NCBI GenBank assembly: GCA_018902795.1
Contig: JAHIQD010000010.1
Span: 1-64,000 of the forward strand
DNA from: Bacteroidota bacterium
GTDB taxonomy: Bacteria > Bacteroidota > Bacteroidia > Flavobacteriales > Weeksellaceae
Reading direction: 5' to 3'
Length of the DNA stretch: 64,000 nucleotides
Shown: positions 15,681-24,207 of the stretch, one piece after another
How positions within the stretch are numbered: the first letter of the stretch is position 1
Layout of the letters: every line of letters begins with the position of its first letter
Notes under the pieces: generated by a model
The model's input: the letters and a program-made list of their open reading frames with translations, nothing else
Databases searched by the model: none
Told to the model about the DNA's origin: nothing
Position numbers and translations under genes: made by a program

Positions 15681-17282
15681 ATGAAAAAATTTATACTTCT
15701 GGCAACTTCGGTTGTTTTCATGAGCTTCTATTCGACCGCCAAAGCGCAGGCTCCGGTGCTTGGAAGCACTGCCAACTTCGCGCTTTTCTCTACCAACGGT
15801 GCTGTTTCGAATACCGGCTTATCTCATCTTACAGGAAATGTCGGCACGAATAACGGTTCAAGCACCAACTTCGGCAACGTGGATGGTGTGATGCACGATT
15901 CAGACGGCACCACCATGATTGCCGCCGCTGATCTTACGATTGCTTACAATCAACTGAACGCAGCGATCCCGAACTTCTTCCCATCTTCCCTTTTAGGTAA
16001 TGGCCAGGTACTTACTCCGGGAACTTACTCCATCGGACAAACTGCGACATTAAACAATACCTTAACACTTGATGGAGGCGGAAACCCCAATGCCCTTTTT
16101 ATCTTTAAAATTCAGGGTGCTTTATCTTCAGCAGCAGGCGCACAGGTACTGCTTACCAACGGAGCACTTGCATGCAACGTGTTCTGGAAAACCGAAGGCC
16201 TCGTTGATCTTGCGACGAATACCGCGATGAAAGGAACCATTGTTGCAAATAATGCAGCCATTATCCTCCGTTCCGGCGCATCATTAGAGGGTCGCGCACT
16301 TTCTACAACAGGTGCAGTTACCGTATCGGGAGTTACCGTAAGAAAGCCGGTTGGCTGCGGATCTCCGGTACTTACAGGTCCGGCTCAACCGCCGTTGGGC
16401 ACTGTTGTCTGTTACACGGTATTCACAGGAAACGGTTCATTAACCAATACCGGAATCACTTTCATTACAGGTGATGTAGGAACTAACGTAGGCCTTACCA
16501 CAGGTTTCGACGCCACAAAAGTAAACGGTAAAATCCATCTCATCCCTGATACTTCTACCGCTCAAGCTTCATTAGATCTTAACAATGCTTACACTTTCAT
16601 TAACAACCTTCCAATAGATATTGAACTGCTTTATCCTGCAGCTTTCGGACAGGATCTTGTTTTGACGCCACATACTTACCAACTGAATGCAGCTACTGTA
16701 CTTAATGGAAAAGTGACACTCAATGCACAGAATAATCCGAATGCCGTGTTTGTTATTAAAATCAACGGCGCGCTGTCAACAAGCACATACGCTTCAGTGG
16801 AACTCATTAACGGCGCACAGGCAAAAAATGTTTTCTGGAAAGTGGATGGCGCAGTAAACCTTAATGATTATACGAAATTTAAAGGTTCTGTTATAGGAAA
16901 CAACGGTGCTGTCATCATCAATAACGGGGTGCAGATCGAAGGCCGCATTTTGAGCACCAGCGGCGGAATATCCACTTTTGGGATCAATGCAGAGATGACT
17001 CCCGGCTGTGAACTGTTGGCAACCAGCTCCAATACAGCTGCAACCAAAGAAGTTCAGTTTTTCCCGAATCCTTTCTCCACTGTTTTAAATATCAAAATGG
17101 AGAACGCAGACGGCGGATCCACACTGACCATTTTCAATGCAGCGGGTGCAAAAGTAACACAGACCGTTTTATCACAAAAAACAACTTCATTACCAATGAA
17201 ACTTCCTGCGGGCGTTTACTTCTACCAGCTCACCGGTAAAAACGGAGCAAAACAGAGTGGAAAATTAATTTCCAAACCGTAA
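15681..17282 (+). CDS. Secreted protein with two ice-binding (DUF3494) domains and T9SS type A signal
   Basis: A 533-residue exported protein: signal peptide (1-22, ending AKAQ), two tandem DUF3494 beta-helix domains (about 24-220 and 235-440) and a type IX secretion type A sorting domain (about 455-533, with FFPNPFSTVLNIKM and a GVYFYQL strand). Both DUF3494 copies share the family marks: VGTN, a GTYS/HTYQ turn, NPNA-F-FKI/VIKI, NVFWK and EGR.LST. Members bind ice crystals or act as surface adhesins; double-domain forms are known. The start at ATG 15681 follows the TACCTTTG promoter. The gene stands alone, with its own promoter and terminator. Ice binding is inferred, since adhesins share the fold. 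Confidence 0.88.
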   Translation: MKKFILLATSVVFMSFYSTAKAQAPVLGSTANFALFSTNGAVSNTGLSHLTGNVGTNNGSSTNFGNVDGVMHDSDGTTMIAAADLTIAYNQLNAAIPNFFPSSLLGNGQVLTPGTYSIGQTATLNNTLTLDGGGNPNALFIFKIQGALSSAAGAQVLLTNGALACNVFWKTEGLVDLATNTAMKGTIVANNAAIILRSGASLEGRALSTTGAVTVSGVTVRKPVGCGSPVLTGPAQPPLGTVVCYTVFTGNGSLTNTGITFITGDVGTNVGLTTGFDATKVNGKIHLIPDTSTAQASLDLNNAYTFINNLPIDIELLYPAAFGQDLVLTPHTYQLNAATVLNGKVTLNAQNNPNAVFVIKINGALSTSTYASVELINGAQAKNVFWKVDGAVNLNDYTKFKGSVIGNNGAVIINNGVQIEGRILSTSGGISTFGINAEMTPGCELLATSSNTAATKEVQFFPNPFSTVLNIKMENADGGSTLTIFNAAGAKVTQTVLSQKTTSLPMKLPAGVYFYQLTGKNGAKQSGKLISKP

Positions 17283-17305
17283 AATCCTTTTTCATAATTT
17301 TCATC

Positions 17306-17332
17306 AACCCTACCTTCCCGGTAGGGTTTTTA
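17306..17332 (+). terminator. Terminator of the ice-binding-like protein gene
   Basis: A perfect 9-bp stem AACCCTACC/GGTAGGGTT with a 5-nt loop and a T-rich tail, 23 bp after the stop codon. Confidence 0.85.
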
Positions 17333-17461
17333 TTTGCATGTCTTTTTCCGTCCCCCACTCCCACTTTTTTATGCCGGCTTCGGTTTATAACCGGTTTTAT
17401 AAGGGAACACATGTTTAAAAATAATTAATACCGAATAGCAGAAGACTGGATAAAGCAATAT

Positions 17462-18238
17462 TTAATCATTATATTTTAAATATTCCTCAATGCTCTTTTT
17501 AGGGATTAAATCCAGCACCGCCTTCACGTTGATAATTTCGTGTTGGTTTATAATGCTGTTCACCGCTTTCGCAGCGTCGGGATAGTTGACGAGACGCTCC
17601 AGAAGACCATATACATTGACCATTTTTTTGTGGGTATTTTCAGAATCGCCGCCAAACCACGAGCCGTTGAAATGGTGGCTTACATAATTCTTCGGTAAAT
17701 CCTGGGAGAAATAGACCGACGGATACAGTGTGACGCCGTGTTTCAGATGCTGGATCTTATCCGCGTAACGGTCGGCTCCGTATTCCTGTTCGAGCATTTC
17801 TGAAAAAATATCCGTGTTGATGTGCTCCTCAAAACCTTCCTGACGGCTGTACCAGTCTGTGAAATCCTTTGCGAGCTGATGTTTCGGTTCTGCCATCCAG
17901 AATGCGGAGTACGGAACGCCTTTCACTTCGAAACCGCATACCGCCTGTTCATTCAGGAATTCATCCAGCGGAAGTTTCAGTTCCATATCCGTGTCCATAT
18001 AAATTCCGCCATGCTCATACATGACTTTTGAACGTACATAATCGGAAACGAAGGCCCATTTTTTCTGCGCAAATGCTTCTTTTACATAGCTGTTATCATT
18101 GAGCGGCGAGTTGCTTTCATTCCATTCCACAATTTCGAAACCGGGATGGATGCGCCTCCAGGAAGCAATGCAGTATTCTGCCAGTTCATTTTTCGGCTGT
18201 CCGCCAAACCAGCAGTAATGGATTATTTTTGGGATCAT
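17462..18238 (-). CDS. GT32-type glycosyltransferase (capsular/sugar transferase with DXD motif)
   Basis: A 258-residue protein resembling the GT32/OCH1-like family (Gly_transf_sug). It starts MIPKIIHYCWFGG, has SDYVRSKVMYEHGGIYMD with the metal- and nucleotide-sugar-binding DTD at 82-84, and a C-terminal HHFNGSW element. Such enzymes add a sugar to a surface polysaccharide or glycan in the cytoplasm. It stands alone between a secreted protein gene and a divergent amylase gene, not in a polysaccharide cluster, so the acceptor cannot be guessed. Confidence 0.85.
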   Translation of the reverse strand: MIPKIIHYCWFGGQPKNELAEYCIASWRRIHPGFEIVEWNESNSPLNDNSYVKEAFAQKKWAFVSDYVRSKVMYEHGGIYMDTDMELKLPLDEFLNEQAVCGFEVKGVPYSAFWMAEPKHQLAKDFTDWYSRQEGFEEHINTDIFSEMLEQEYGADRYADKIQHLKHGVTLYPSVYFSQDLPKNYVSHHFNGSWFGGDSENTHKKMVNVYGLLERLVNYPDAAKAVNSIINQHEIINVKAVLDLIPKKSIEEYLKYND

Positions 18239-18410
18239 TGTTTAATATTTTAGGTCGGTTATTGCAGACGGTCTTTTACAGATCTGGTTCAGCAAACTTT
18301 ACACCTAAAATTTACAATGGGATTTTTAATCCTTTAGCGCTGAGCCGAAATTTCCTTTTTTATCGCCTAAAGGTTTGCAGGCATTACGCCGACAATAATG
18401 ATTAAAAGAT

Positions 18411-18418
18411 TAAATTTG
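18411..18418 (+). promoter_or_regulatory. TAnnTTTG promoter of the cytoplasmic amylase gene
   Basis: TAAATTTG lies 23 bp before ATG 18442 and matches the -7 consensus. Confidence 0.5.
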
Positions 18419-18441
18419 ATGTAAATATTCCTTTATTGCCT

Positions 18442-19770
18442 ATGAAGTCACCGCAATCCGACAGCCGTTACCAACCGAAGACCTACGTAGAGATCAAAAA
18501 CCCGGAGTGGGTGAAAAATGCCACCCTCTACGAGCTTAATGTGCGGCAGTTTTCAGAGGAAGGCAGTTTTAAAGCCGTTGAAAAACAGATTCCGCGGCTG
18601 AAGAAGATGGGCATCGACATTATCTGGCTCATGCCGGTGCACCCCATTGGCACCGTCAACCGCAAGGGAAGTCTGGGCAGTTATTATTCGGTGAAAGATT
18701 ATCTGGGGATCAACCCGGAGTTCGGTTCGGAAGCAGATTTCCGGAACCTGGTCAGGGCCATCCACGAACACGGAATGTACGTGATTCTCGATTGGGTAGC
18801 CAACCACAGCAGTTGGGATAATGCACTCGCAACCGAACATCCCGACTGGTACGCACGTTCCAGGAACGGTGAATTTCAGTCGACCCCGTGGCGCGATTAT
18901 GATGACATCATCGCTTTTGATTACCGGAAACCGGAACTCCGCAGGTACATGACTGAAGCGCTGAAATTCTGGGTCAGAGAATATGATATCGACGGGTACC
19001 GCTGCGATGTAGCCAGTTTTGTACCGGTTGATTTCTGGGAAAACGCCAGAGCAGAACTGGAGGACCTCAAACCGGTCTTTATGCTGGCAGAGGCTGAAGA
19101 CAAGGAACTTCACCGCAAAGCTTTTGATGCCACTTATAACTGGACACTGTGGAACATCCTTCATCAGATCGCCGTCAGCAATAAAAGTGTCAGGTCGCTA
19201 AGCGAAGCCTATATTGCGGAACATCTCTCGATTTTTCCGAAGGAAGGCATCCGCCTGAATTTCACTGATAACCACGACAAAAACTCCTGGGAAGGCAACC
19301 AGTACAGTAATTTCGGAACCGCCCTGAAGGCTGTAACGGTTTTTACCGTGATGATGGACGGAATGCCTTTGGTTTATAACGGTCAGGAAGCCGGCCTGGA
19401 CCGCTCGCTGAAATTCTTTGAAAGAGATCCCATTGTCTGGAAGAGAGACGAAAACGAGACCCTCTACACCACCCTTTTTGGGCTTAAACACAAAAATCAG
19501 GCGCTCTGGAACGGCAGCCGCGGCGGTGAAATGGTGAGAATTATGAACGACCGGATGGATCAGGTCATTTCCTTTGTCCGGGAGAAAAACGGAGATAAAG
19601 TTCTGACTTTTATTAATTTAAGCAAAGAAAATGTTACTGTAAATTTTGACACCTCTCTGGATGCAGGAGTTTATGAAAACCTTTTCACCGGTCAGTCACA
19701 ACAGGTACTGCAGAAGGTGACGCTTACAATGAAGCCATGGGAATATGTGGTGCTGCATCATTCGAAGTGA
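18442..19770 (+). CDS. GH13 alpha-amylase-family glycosidase, cytoplasmic
   Basis: A 442-residue GH13 enzyme that hydrolyses or rearranges alpha-glucans. Conserved regions are DWVANHS (I), GYRCDVASF with the nucleophile aspartate at about 189 (II), MLAEAED with the acid/base glutamate at about 217 (III) and FTDNHDKNSW (IV), followed by a small beta domain. The frame could open at TTG 18436, but ATG 18442 is preferred. There is no signal peptide, unlike the lipoprotein paralogue at 59760-61112, so this copy probably acts on intracellular maltodextrin or glycogen. It has its own promoter and no glycan-utilisation genes beside it. Confidence 0.92.
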   Translation: MKSPQSDSRYQPKTYVEIKNPEWVKNATLYELNVRQFSEEGSFKAVEKQIPRLKKMGIDIIWLMPVHPIGTVNRKGSLGSYYSVKDYLGINPEFGSEADFRNLVRAIHEHGMYVILDWVANHSSWDNALATEHPDWYARSRNGEFQSTPWRDYDDIIAFDYRKPELRRYMTEALKFWVREYDIDGYRCDVASFVPVDFWENARAELEDLKPVFMLAEAEDKELHRKAFDATYNWTLWNILHQIAVSNKSVRSLSEAYIAEHLSIFPKEGIRLNFTDNHDKNSWEGNQYSNFGTALKAVTVFTVMMDGMPLVYNGQEAGLDRSLKFFERDPIVWKRDENETLYTTLFGLKHKNQALWNGSRGGEMVRIMNDRMDQVISFVREKNGDKVLTFINLSKENVTVNFDTSLDAGVYENLFTGQSQQVLQKVTLTMKPWEYVVLHHSK

Positions 19771-19837
19771 GGGCTTTACGGAATGAAATAACTCAACCTT
19801 CCTAAAGCCACCAAAAAGAGTTTCCTATTACAATTAT

Positions 19838-19845
19838 TATCTTTG
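19838..19845 (+). promoter_or_regulatory. TAnnTTTG promoter of the FAD monooxygenase gene
   Basis: TATCTTTG lies 49 bp upstream of ATG 19895. A 19-codon out-of-frame ORF begins at ATG 19867 in the leader and ends within the monooxygenase N-terminus; it may be a chance ORF. Confidence 0.55.
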
Positions 19846-19894
19846 CGCTTTCAGAGAATAAGAAAAATGGCTTCAAAAAATTCAGTCAACAGGT

Positions 19895-21361
19895 ATGAAT
19901 ACAGCAGCGAACAGGATGGAAAATGAAATGCTATGCCGGACAGTCTGTCCTGAATGCATGGGCCTTGGCAAGAAGAAGCGGAGAATCCGTAAAAGTGTCA
20001 GGGTGCGCTATCAAAAAGAACTGGAAGCATTTGAAAAGAGTGACAGAAAGGGAAAAGCGCCGGTTCATCCTGTCCCTCATCTTTATACCTGTCAGCACTG
20101 CTCCGGCTCCGGTTTGATATCTTCAGAAAAATTTTCCGATCCCGATCCTGAAAACTACCCCCATGTCGCTATCATCGGAGGCGGTATAGGAGGGGTGGCT
20201 CTCGCTGTGGCATGTCTGCACCGGGGCATCCCATTTACCCTTTACGAACGCGACCCCAGTTTTGATGCCCGGTCACAGGGATACGGACTCACCCTGCAGC
20301 AGGCCAGTAAAGCCATTGAAGGATTCGGTATTTTCAATTTAGAAAAAGGAGTCATCTCCACAAGACATCTGGTTCATACTCCCGACGGAACAGTGGTTGG
20401 CGAATGGGGAATGCGGAAGTGGCTGGAGAATGAAACCAAAAAAGCTCCGAGGCGTACCAATGTTCATATCGCAAGACAGTCGCTCCGCTCCGCACTGCTG
20501 GAACAGCTCGGCGGACATGAAATGGTGCAGTGGGGACATCAACTGATTGATTTTAAAGCATCCAAAGACGGAAATATTGAACTCAGCTTTCAGGTGGACG
20601 GCAAAATAAAAAATACAAAAGCAGATCTTATAGTTGGCGCCGACGGTATCCGCAGTGCCGTTCGGAACTTAGTGATTGGCGAGGAAATCTCCCCTTTGCG
20701 TTATCTGGACTGTATTGTGATTCTGGGCATCTGTCCTTTGAGTGCGCTCGATGGTATTGAAAGTTCCCTGCTGGATTCGGCGACGGTCTTTCAAACCGCC
20801 AATGGGCATGAAAGAATTTACATCATGCCTTACGATTCAGAATCGGTGATGTGGCAACTGAGTTTCCCGATGCCGGAACATGAAGCAAAAATTCTAAGTT
20901 CAAAAGGACCACAAGCTCTCAAAGAAGAAGCCCTCCGCAGAACACAGTGGCATGATCCGATTCCTCAGATCTTATCCGCAACTCAGGAAGCCCTGGTTTC
21001 CGGCTATCCGGTTTATGACCGTGCATTGCTTCGTTCAGACTTATTAGAAAGCGCAGGACCGGTGACCCTCATCGGGGATGCGGCTCATCCGATGAGTCCG
21101 TTCAAAGGTCAGGGTGCGAACCAGGCGCTGCTGGACGCCCTTTCCCTTGCCAGAGAAATTTCAAAAGCATGTAGACCCTTCTCCGAATGGCGCACGAAAG
21201 GAATCAGAGAAAGTGTTTTAAAAAATTCCGAAGAAGAAATGTTAGTCAGAAGTGCTACTAAAGTAGAAGATTCGGCTGCAGCGGCAGAATTTCTGCATTC
21301 TGAAATTGCACTTTATGAAGGGGATGAACCGCGGGGAAGAGTGTTGAAGAGGAAAGGATGA
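19895..21361 (+). CDS. FAD-dependent monooxygenase with N-terminal paired-CxxC module
   Basis: A 488-residue protein. Residues 89-470 form a class A flavin monooxygenase: GGGIGG (95-100) in the Rossmann fold, a GADGIRSAV region, and LIGDAAHPMSPFKGQGANQA binding FAD and NAD(P)H. The first 75 residues are an added module with CPECMGLG (C18, C21) and CQHCSGSG (C66, C69), two CxxCxGxG units like half of a DnaJ zinc finger, separated by a basic stretch. Such enzymes hydroxylate aromatic or tetracycline-like substrates; the substrate here is unknown. The module may bind zinc and a partner or redox centre. No operon neighbour gives context. ATG 19916 is an alternative start that still keeps the module. 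Confidence 0.85.
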   Translation: MNTAANRMENEMLCRTVCPECMGLGKKKRRIRKSVRVRYQKELEAFEKSDRKGKAPVHPVPHLYTCQHCSGSGLISSEKFSDPDPENYPHVAIIGGGIGGVALAVACLHRGIPFTLYERDPSFDARSQGYGLTLQQASKAIEGFGIFNLEKGVISTRHLVHTPDGTVVGEWGMRKWLENETKKAPRRTNVHIARQSLRSALLEQLGGHEMVQWGHQLIDFKASKDGNIELSFQVDGKIKNTKADLIVGADGIRSAVRNLVIGEEISPLRYLDCIVILGICPLSALDGIESSLLDSATVFQTANGHERIYIMPYDSESVMWQLSFPMPEHEAKILSSKGPQALKEEALRRTQWHDPIPQILSATQEALVSGYPVYDRALLRSDLLESAGPVTLIGDAAHPMSPFKGQGANQALLDALSLAREISKACRPFSEWRTKGIRESVLKNSEEEMLVRSATKVEDSAAAAEFLHSEIALYEGDEPRGRVLKRKG

Positions 21362-21460
21362 GTTAGACTTTTCTACTCTTAATTAACATTGTCAAGGTTA
21401 ATGAAATGGTCATTTAAATAACCAGCATAAAAAAGATTTTCAAAAAATACCAGGAATTGG

Positions 21461-21468
21461 TATATTTG
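21461..21468 (+). promoter_or_regulatory. TAnnTTTG promoter of the parDE pair
   Basis: TATATTTG lies 17 bp before ATG 21486. The close spacing implies a very short leader, typical of autoregulated toxin-antitoxin units. Confidence 0.6.
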
Positions 21469-21485
21469 AATAAAATTTTGACATC

Positions 21486-21734
21486 ATGGCTAAAAATACA
21501 TCAATTTTGTTGGGAGATTATTTCGACAGCTTTATCAGTCAACAAATCAAAAGCGGAAAATTTTCTTCAGCCAGTGAAGTGGTAAGAGCTGCGCTCAGGA
21601 TGTTTGAACACGAAGAAAGTAAAAAAACCGAACTGATTAAGGAACTTAAAAAAGGGGAAGAATCCGGTTTCGTTGAGACCTTTGAGCGTCAGTCATTTTT
21701 ACAGGATCTTCATCAGAAACATGCTGCCGAATAA
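21486..21734 (+). CDS. parD: ParD-type antitoxin
   Basis: An 82-residue ribbon-helix-helix protein of the CC2985/ParD family: SILLGDYFDSFISQQIKSG, then SSASEVVRAALRMFE, then a charged tail that binds the toxin. It neutralises the toxin encoded next and should repress its own promoter. Its stop overlaps the toxin start by 1 bp (TAATG), the usual translational coupling. Confidence 0.9.
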   Translation: MAKNTSILLGDYFDSFISQQIKSGKFSSASEVVRAALRMFEHEESKKTELIKELKKGEESGFVETFERQSFLQDLHQKHAAE

Positions 21735-22033
21735 TGGAATATAAAATCAGCAACGAAGCGGCTAATGATTTAGAAAAGATTTGGCTTTATACTGTTGATA
21801 TCTGGTCCACCGAACAGGCTGATCATTACCTCAATCTGATTATGGATGAAATTGAATATATCGCTGAACATCCAAAATCCGGGAAAGATTATCATGAAAT
21901 ACGAAAAGGATATTTTCGCACGCGGGTTAAATCTCATTTTATTTTCTACAAAATCAATCTAAAAAAAGCAGAAGTTGAAATTATCAGAATTCTTCATCAA
22001 CAAATGGATGTTGAATCCCGTTTAGATGATTAA
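21734..22033 (+). CDS. parE: ParE-type toxin
   Basis: A 99-residue member of the RelE/ParE superfamily with ISNEAANDLEKIW at the start, EHPKSGKDYHEIRKGYFR in the middle and VEIIRILHQQMD at the end. ParE toxins usually poison DNA gyrase. The gene is complete and coupled to parD; all motifs look intact. Confidence 0.9.
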   Translation: MEYKISNEAANDLEKIWLYTVDIWSTEQADHYLNLIMDEIEYIAEHPKSGKDYHEIRKGYFRTRVKSHFIFYKINLKKAEVEIIRILHQQMDVESRLDD

Positions 22034-22059
22034 TAATATCTAACCCGCAGCGCGGAACA

Positions 22060-22506
22060 TTAATCCACCATCGCTTCACCCGACTTTCTGTAGATGAAAC
22101 TTCCGTAGATATGTCTTCTGGCAAAACGGCTTGGGGAATCTGCGTTCACCATTTTGATGTAGGTGTTTCTGGGCACGCCGATATACTCATACATTTTTCC
22201 GTTAAAATGCTGCACTTTCAGAATCTGTTTTTCAAAATAGAAATCCTGAATAATTGATTTGGAAATGGTTTCCGTATATTCTTCTTTGTATTTTTCCTGA
22301 GTTTCCGGATTGATGCTCACCAGGAAATGATAGGCTTCAATCACCGATTTGCTTTTTTCTTCTGCTTCCAGTTTTGCATCCTCGTCATTCACAAATTTAT
22401 CAGGATGCGCATCTTTCATCGTATTTCTGTAAATTGTTTTTAACTCTTTTAAAGTAACGGTTTTATCAACCCCAAGAAGTTTTCTGTGCTCGCCAATTCT
22501 TTTCAT
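22060..22506 (-). CDS. J-domain protein with C-terminal KTSC domain
   Basis: A 148-residue protein with a DnaJ-like J domain (HPD at 34-36 in MKDAHPDKF) and a C-terminal KTSC domain (YEYIGVPRNTYIKMVNADSP ... HIYGSFIYRK). The J domain should stimulate an Hsp70 ATPase; KTSC domains are small folds often linked to nucleic-acid proteins. The frame is open up to 22563, but the TAATTTTG promoter at 22531-22538 lies between that point and ATG 22506, so 22506 is the start. It is convergent with parE. Confidence 0.8.
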   Translation of the reverse strand: MKRIGEHRKLLGVDKTVTLKELKTIYRNTMKDAHPDKFVNDEDAKLEAEEKSKSVIEAYHFLVSINPETQEKYKEEYTETISKSIIQDFYFEKQILKVQHFNGKMYEYIGVPRNTYIKMVNADSPSRFARRHIYGSFIYRKSGEAMVD

Positions 22507-22530
22507 ATCTCTATCTTTATTTTCGGGGTG

Positions 22531-22538
22531 CAAAATTA
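22531..22538 (-). promoter_or_regulatory. TAnnTTTG promoter of the J/KTSC gene
   Basis: TAATTTTG on the minus strand, 24 bp before ATG 22506. It rules out the longer frame opening at 22563. Confidence 0.55.
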
Positions 22539-22758
22539 GGCTTTTAAATTTAAATCCCACCACATAAAAGCACTTGATTATGAATTATTTACGGGAAACA
22601 ACATCAATGAAAATTTGGTTTGAACAGTCACAAGCTATACCAAACCGATTTTTATGAATATTCTGTTTCCATTAAAGCCTTAGGAATGTACTGTAAATAT
22701 TTCCTTCAAATCAGTAAAGTGCGTATTTACCGTCCGCTTGAGTTCCGGTCAAAAATCT

Positions 22759-22766
22759 TATCTTTG
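22759..22766 (+). promoter_or_regulatory. TAnnTTTG promoter of tyrS
   Basis: TATCTTTG with a TTG element 18 bp upstream (22738-22740). It lies 21 bp before ATG 22788 and inside a longer open frame that starts at 22620, showing that the longer start is not used. Confidence 0.65.
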
Positions 22767-22787
22767 CCTCTTAAAATTTTTAAGAAG

Positions 22788-24083
22788 ATGAATCCCTTTA
22801 TTGAAGAACTGAAATGGCGCGGCTTATTTGCCGACATGATGCCGGGAACCGAAGAACAACTGAATAAGGAAATGACGACGGCCTATATCGGCTTTGATCC
22901 TACCGCAGATTCGTTGCATATCGGAAGTTTAATTCCCATCAAAGTTCTTGCACATTATCAGCAGCACGGTCATAAACCGATTGCTTTGGTGGGTGGCGCG
23001 ACAGGAATGATCGGTGATCCTTCAGGAAAATCCAATGAAAGAAATGCTTTGGATGAGGAAACACTGAAGCATTATGTAGAATGTTTGAAAGCTCAGTTAT
23101 CCCGGTTTTTAAACTTCGATGGTACAGAAGCGAACAGCGCAGAACTGGTCAACAATTACGACTGGATGAAAGAAATTTCTTTCCTGGATTTCATTCGCGA
23201 TATCGGTAAAAACATTACCGTGAATTACATGATGGCGAAAGAATCGGTGAAGAAAAGAATCACCGGCGAAGGCGGCGCAGAAGGAATGAGTTTTACTGAA
23301 TTCTCTTACCAGCTGCTGCAGGGTTACGATTTCCTCCATTTATACAAAACAAAAAATATAAAACTGCAGATGGGCGGTTCTGATCAATGGGGAAATATCA
23401 CCACGGGGACAGAACTGATCCGCCGTAAAGTGCAGGGAGAAGCTTTCGCTTTAACCGTTCCCTTGATCACCAAAGCCGACGGTTCCAAATTCGGGAAATC
23501 GGAAGCCGGAGAAAATTACTGGCTCGATGCGAAAAGAACTTCCCCTTATAAATTTTACCAGTTCTGGGTGAATGCAACGGATGAAGACGCGGAACGGTTC
23601 ATTAAATTCTATACTTTTTTAAGCAAAGAGGAAATTGAAAACCTCATTGCCGAACATCAAACCGCACCACACGAGAGAAAATTACAGAAAAAGCTTGCTG
23701 AGGAGGTTACCGTTTGGGTTCATAACCGGGAAGAGTTTGACAAAGCAGTAAAAGCTTCGGAAATCCTTTTCGGAAGATCCACCGCAGAAGATCTGGTGAA
23801 TCTGGATGAAGCAACTTTCCTTGAAGTATTTGAAGGGGTTCCTCAAAAAGAAATCGCTAAGAATGAAGTATTGGGAAGCGGCGTGATTGATCTGATTTCA
23901 GAACAGTCAGGTTTTCTGAAATCGAAAGGAGAAGCCAGAAGAGAACTTCAGAGCAACGCCATTTCTATCAACAAAGAGAAAGTGAACGACAGTTTCGAAG
24001 TTGCGGAAAAAGACCTTATCGACGGAAAATTCCTTCTTCTGCAGAAGGGCAAGAAAAACTACTTTATCGTGAAAGCGGTATAA
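22788..24083 (+). CDS. tyrS: Tyrosyl-tRNA synthetase
   Basis: Class I synthetase that charges tRNA-Tyr. The 431 residues carry HIGS (44-47, the HIGH motif), GATGMIGDPSGKS, a QMGGSDQWGN tyrosine-binding region, KFGKS (the KMSKS motif) and a C-terminal S4 RNA-binding domain (GEARRELQSNAISIN). Length is normal for bacterial TyrRS from ATG 22788. It is monocistronic, with its own promoter and terminator; no T-box leader was seen, as expected in Bacteroidota. Confidence 0.97.
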   Translation: MNPFIEELKWRGLFADMMPGTEEQLNKEMTTAYIGFDPTADSLHIGSLIPIKVLAHYQQHGHKPIALVGGATGMIGDPSGKSNERNALDEETLKHYVECLKAQLSRFLNFDGTEANSAELVNNYDWMKEISFLDFIRDIGKNITVNYMMAKESVKKRITGEGGAEGMSFTEFSYQLLQGYDFLHLYKTKNIKLQMGGSDQWGNITTGTELIRRKVQGEAFALTVPLITKADGSKFGKSEAGENYWLDAKRTSPYKFYQFWVNATDEDAERFIKFYTFLSKEEIENLIAEHQTAPHERKLQKKLAEEVTVWVHNREEFDKAVKASEILFGRSTAEDLVNLDEATFLEVFEGVPQKEIAKNEVLGSGVIDLISEQSGFLKSKGEARRELQSNAISINKEKVNDSFEVAEKDLIDGKFLLLQKGKKNYFIVKAV

Positions 24084-24088
24084 AACAG

Positions 24089-24119
24089 AAATCCGGAAGT
24101 ATTTTCCGGATTTTTTTAT
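24089..24119 (+). terminator. Terminator of tyrS
   Basis: A perfect 10-bp stem AAATCCGGAA/TTCCGGATTT with a 5-nt loop and a long T-run, 5 bp after the stop codon. Confidence 0.9.
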
Positions 24120-24207
24120 TATTGACATAGCATTTATCTAAGGATCCTGTTTTTTGCAGTGATCTGTTCTTTTTAAAATTTGTACTTTTACGGCTAAATT
24201 TTTTTTA

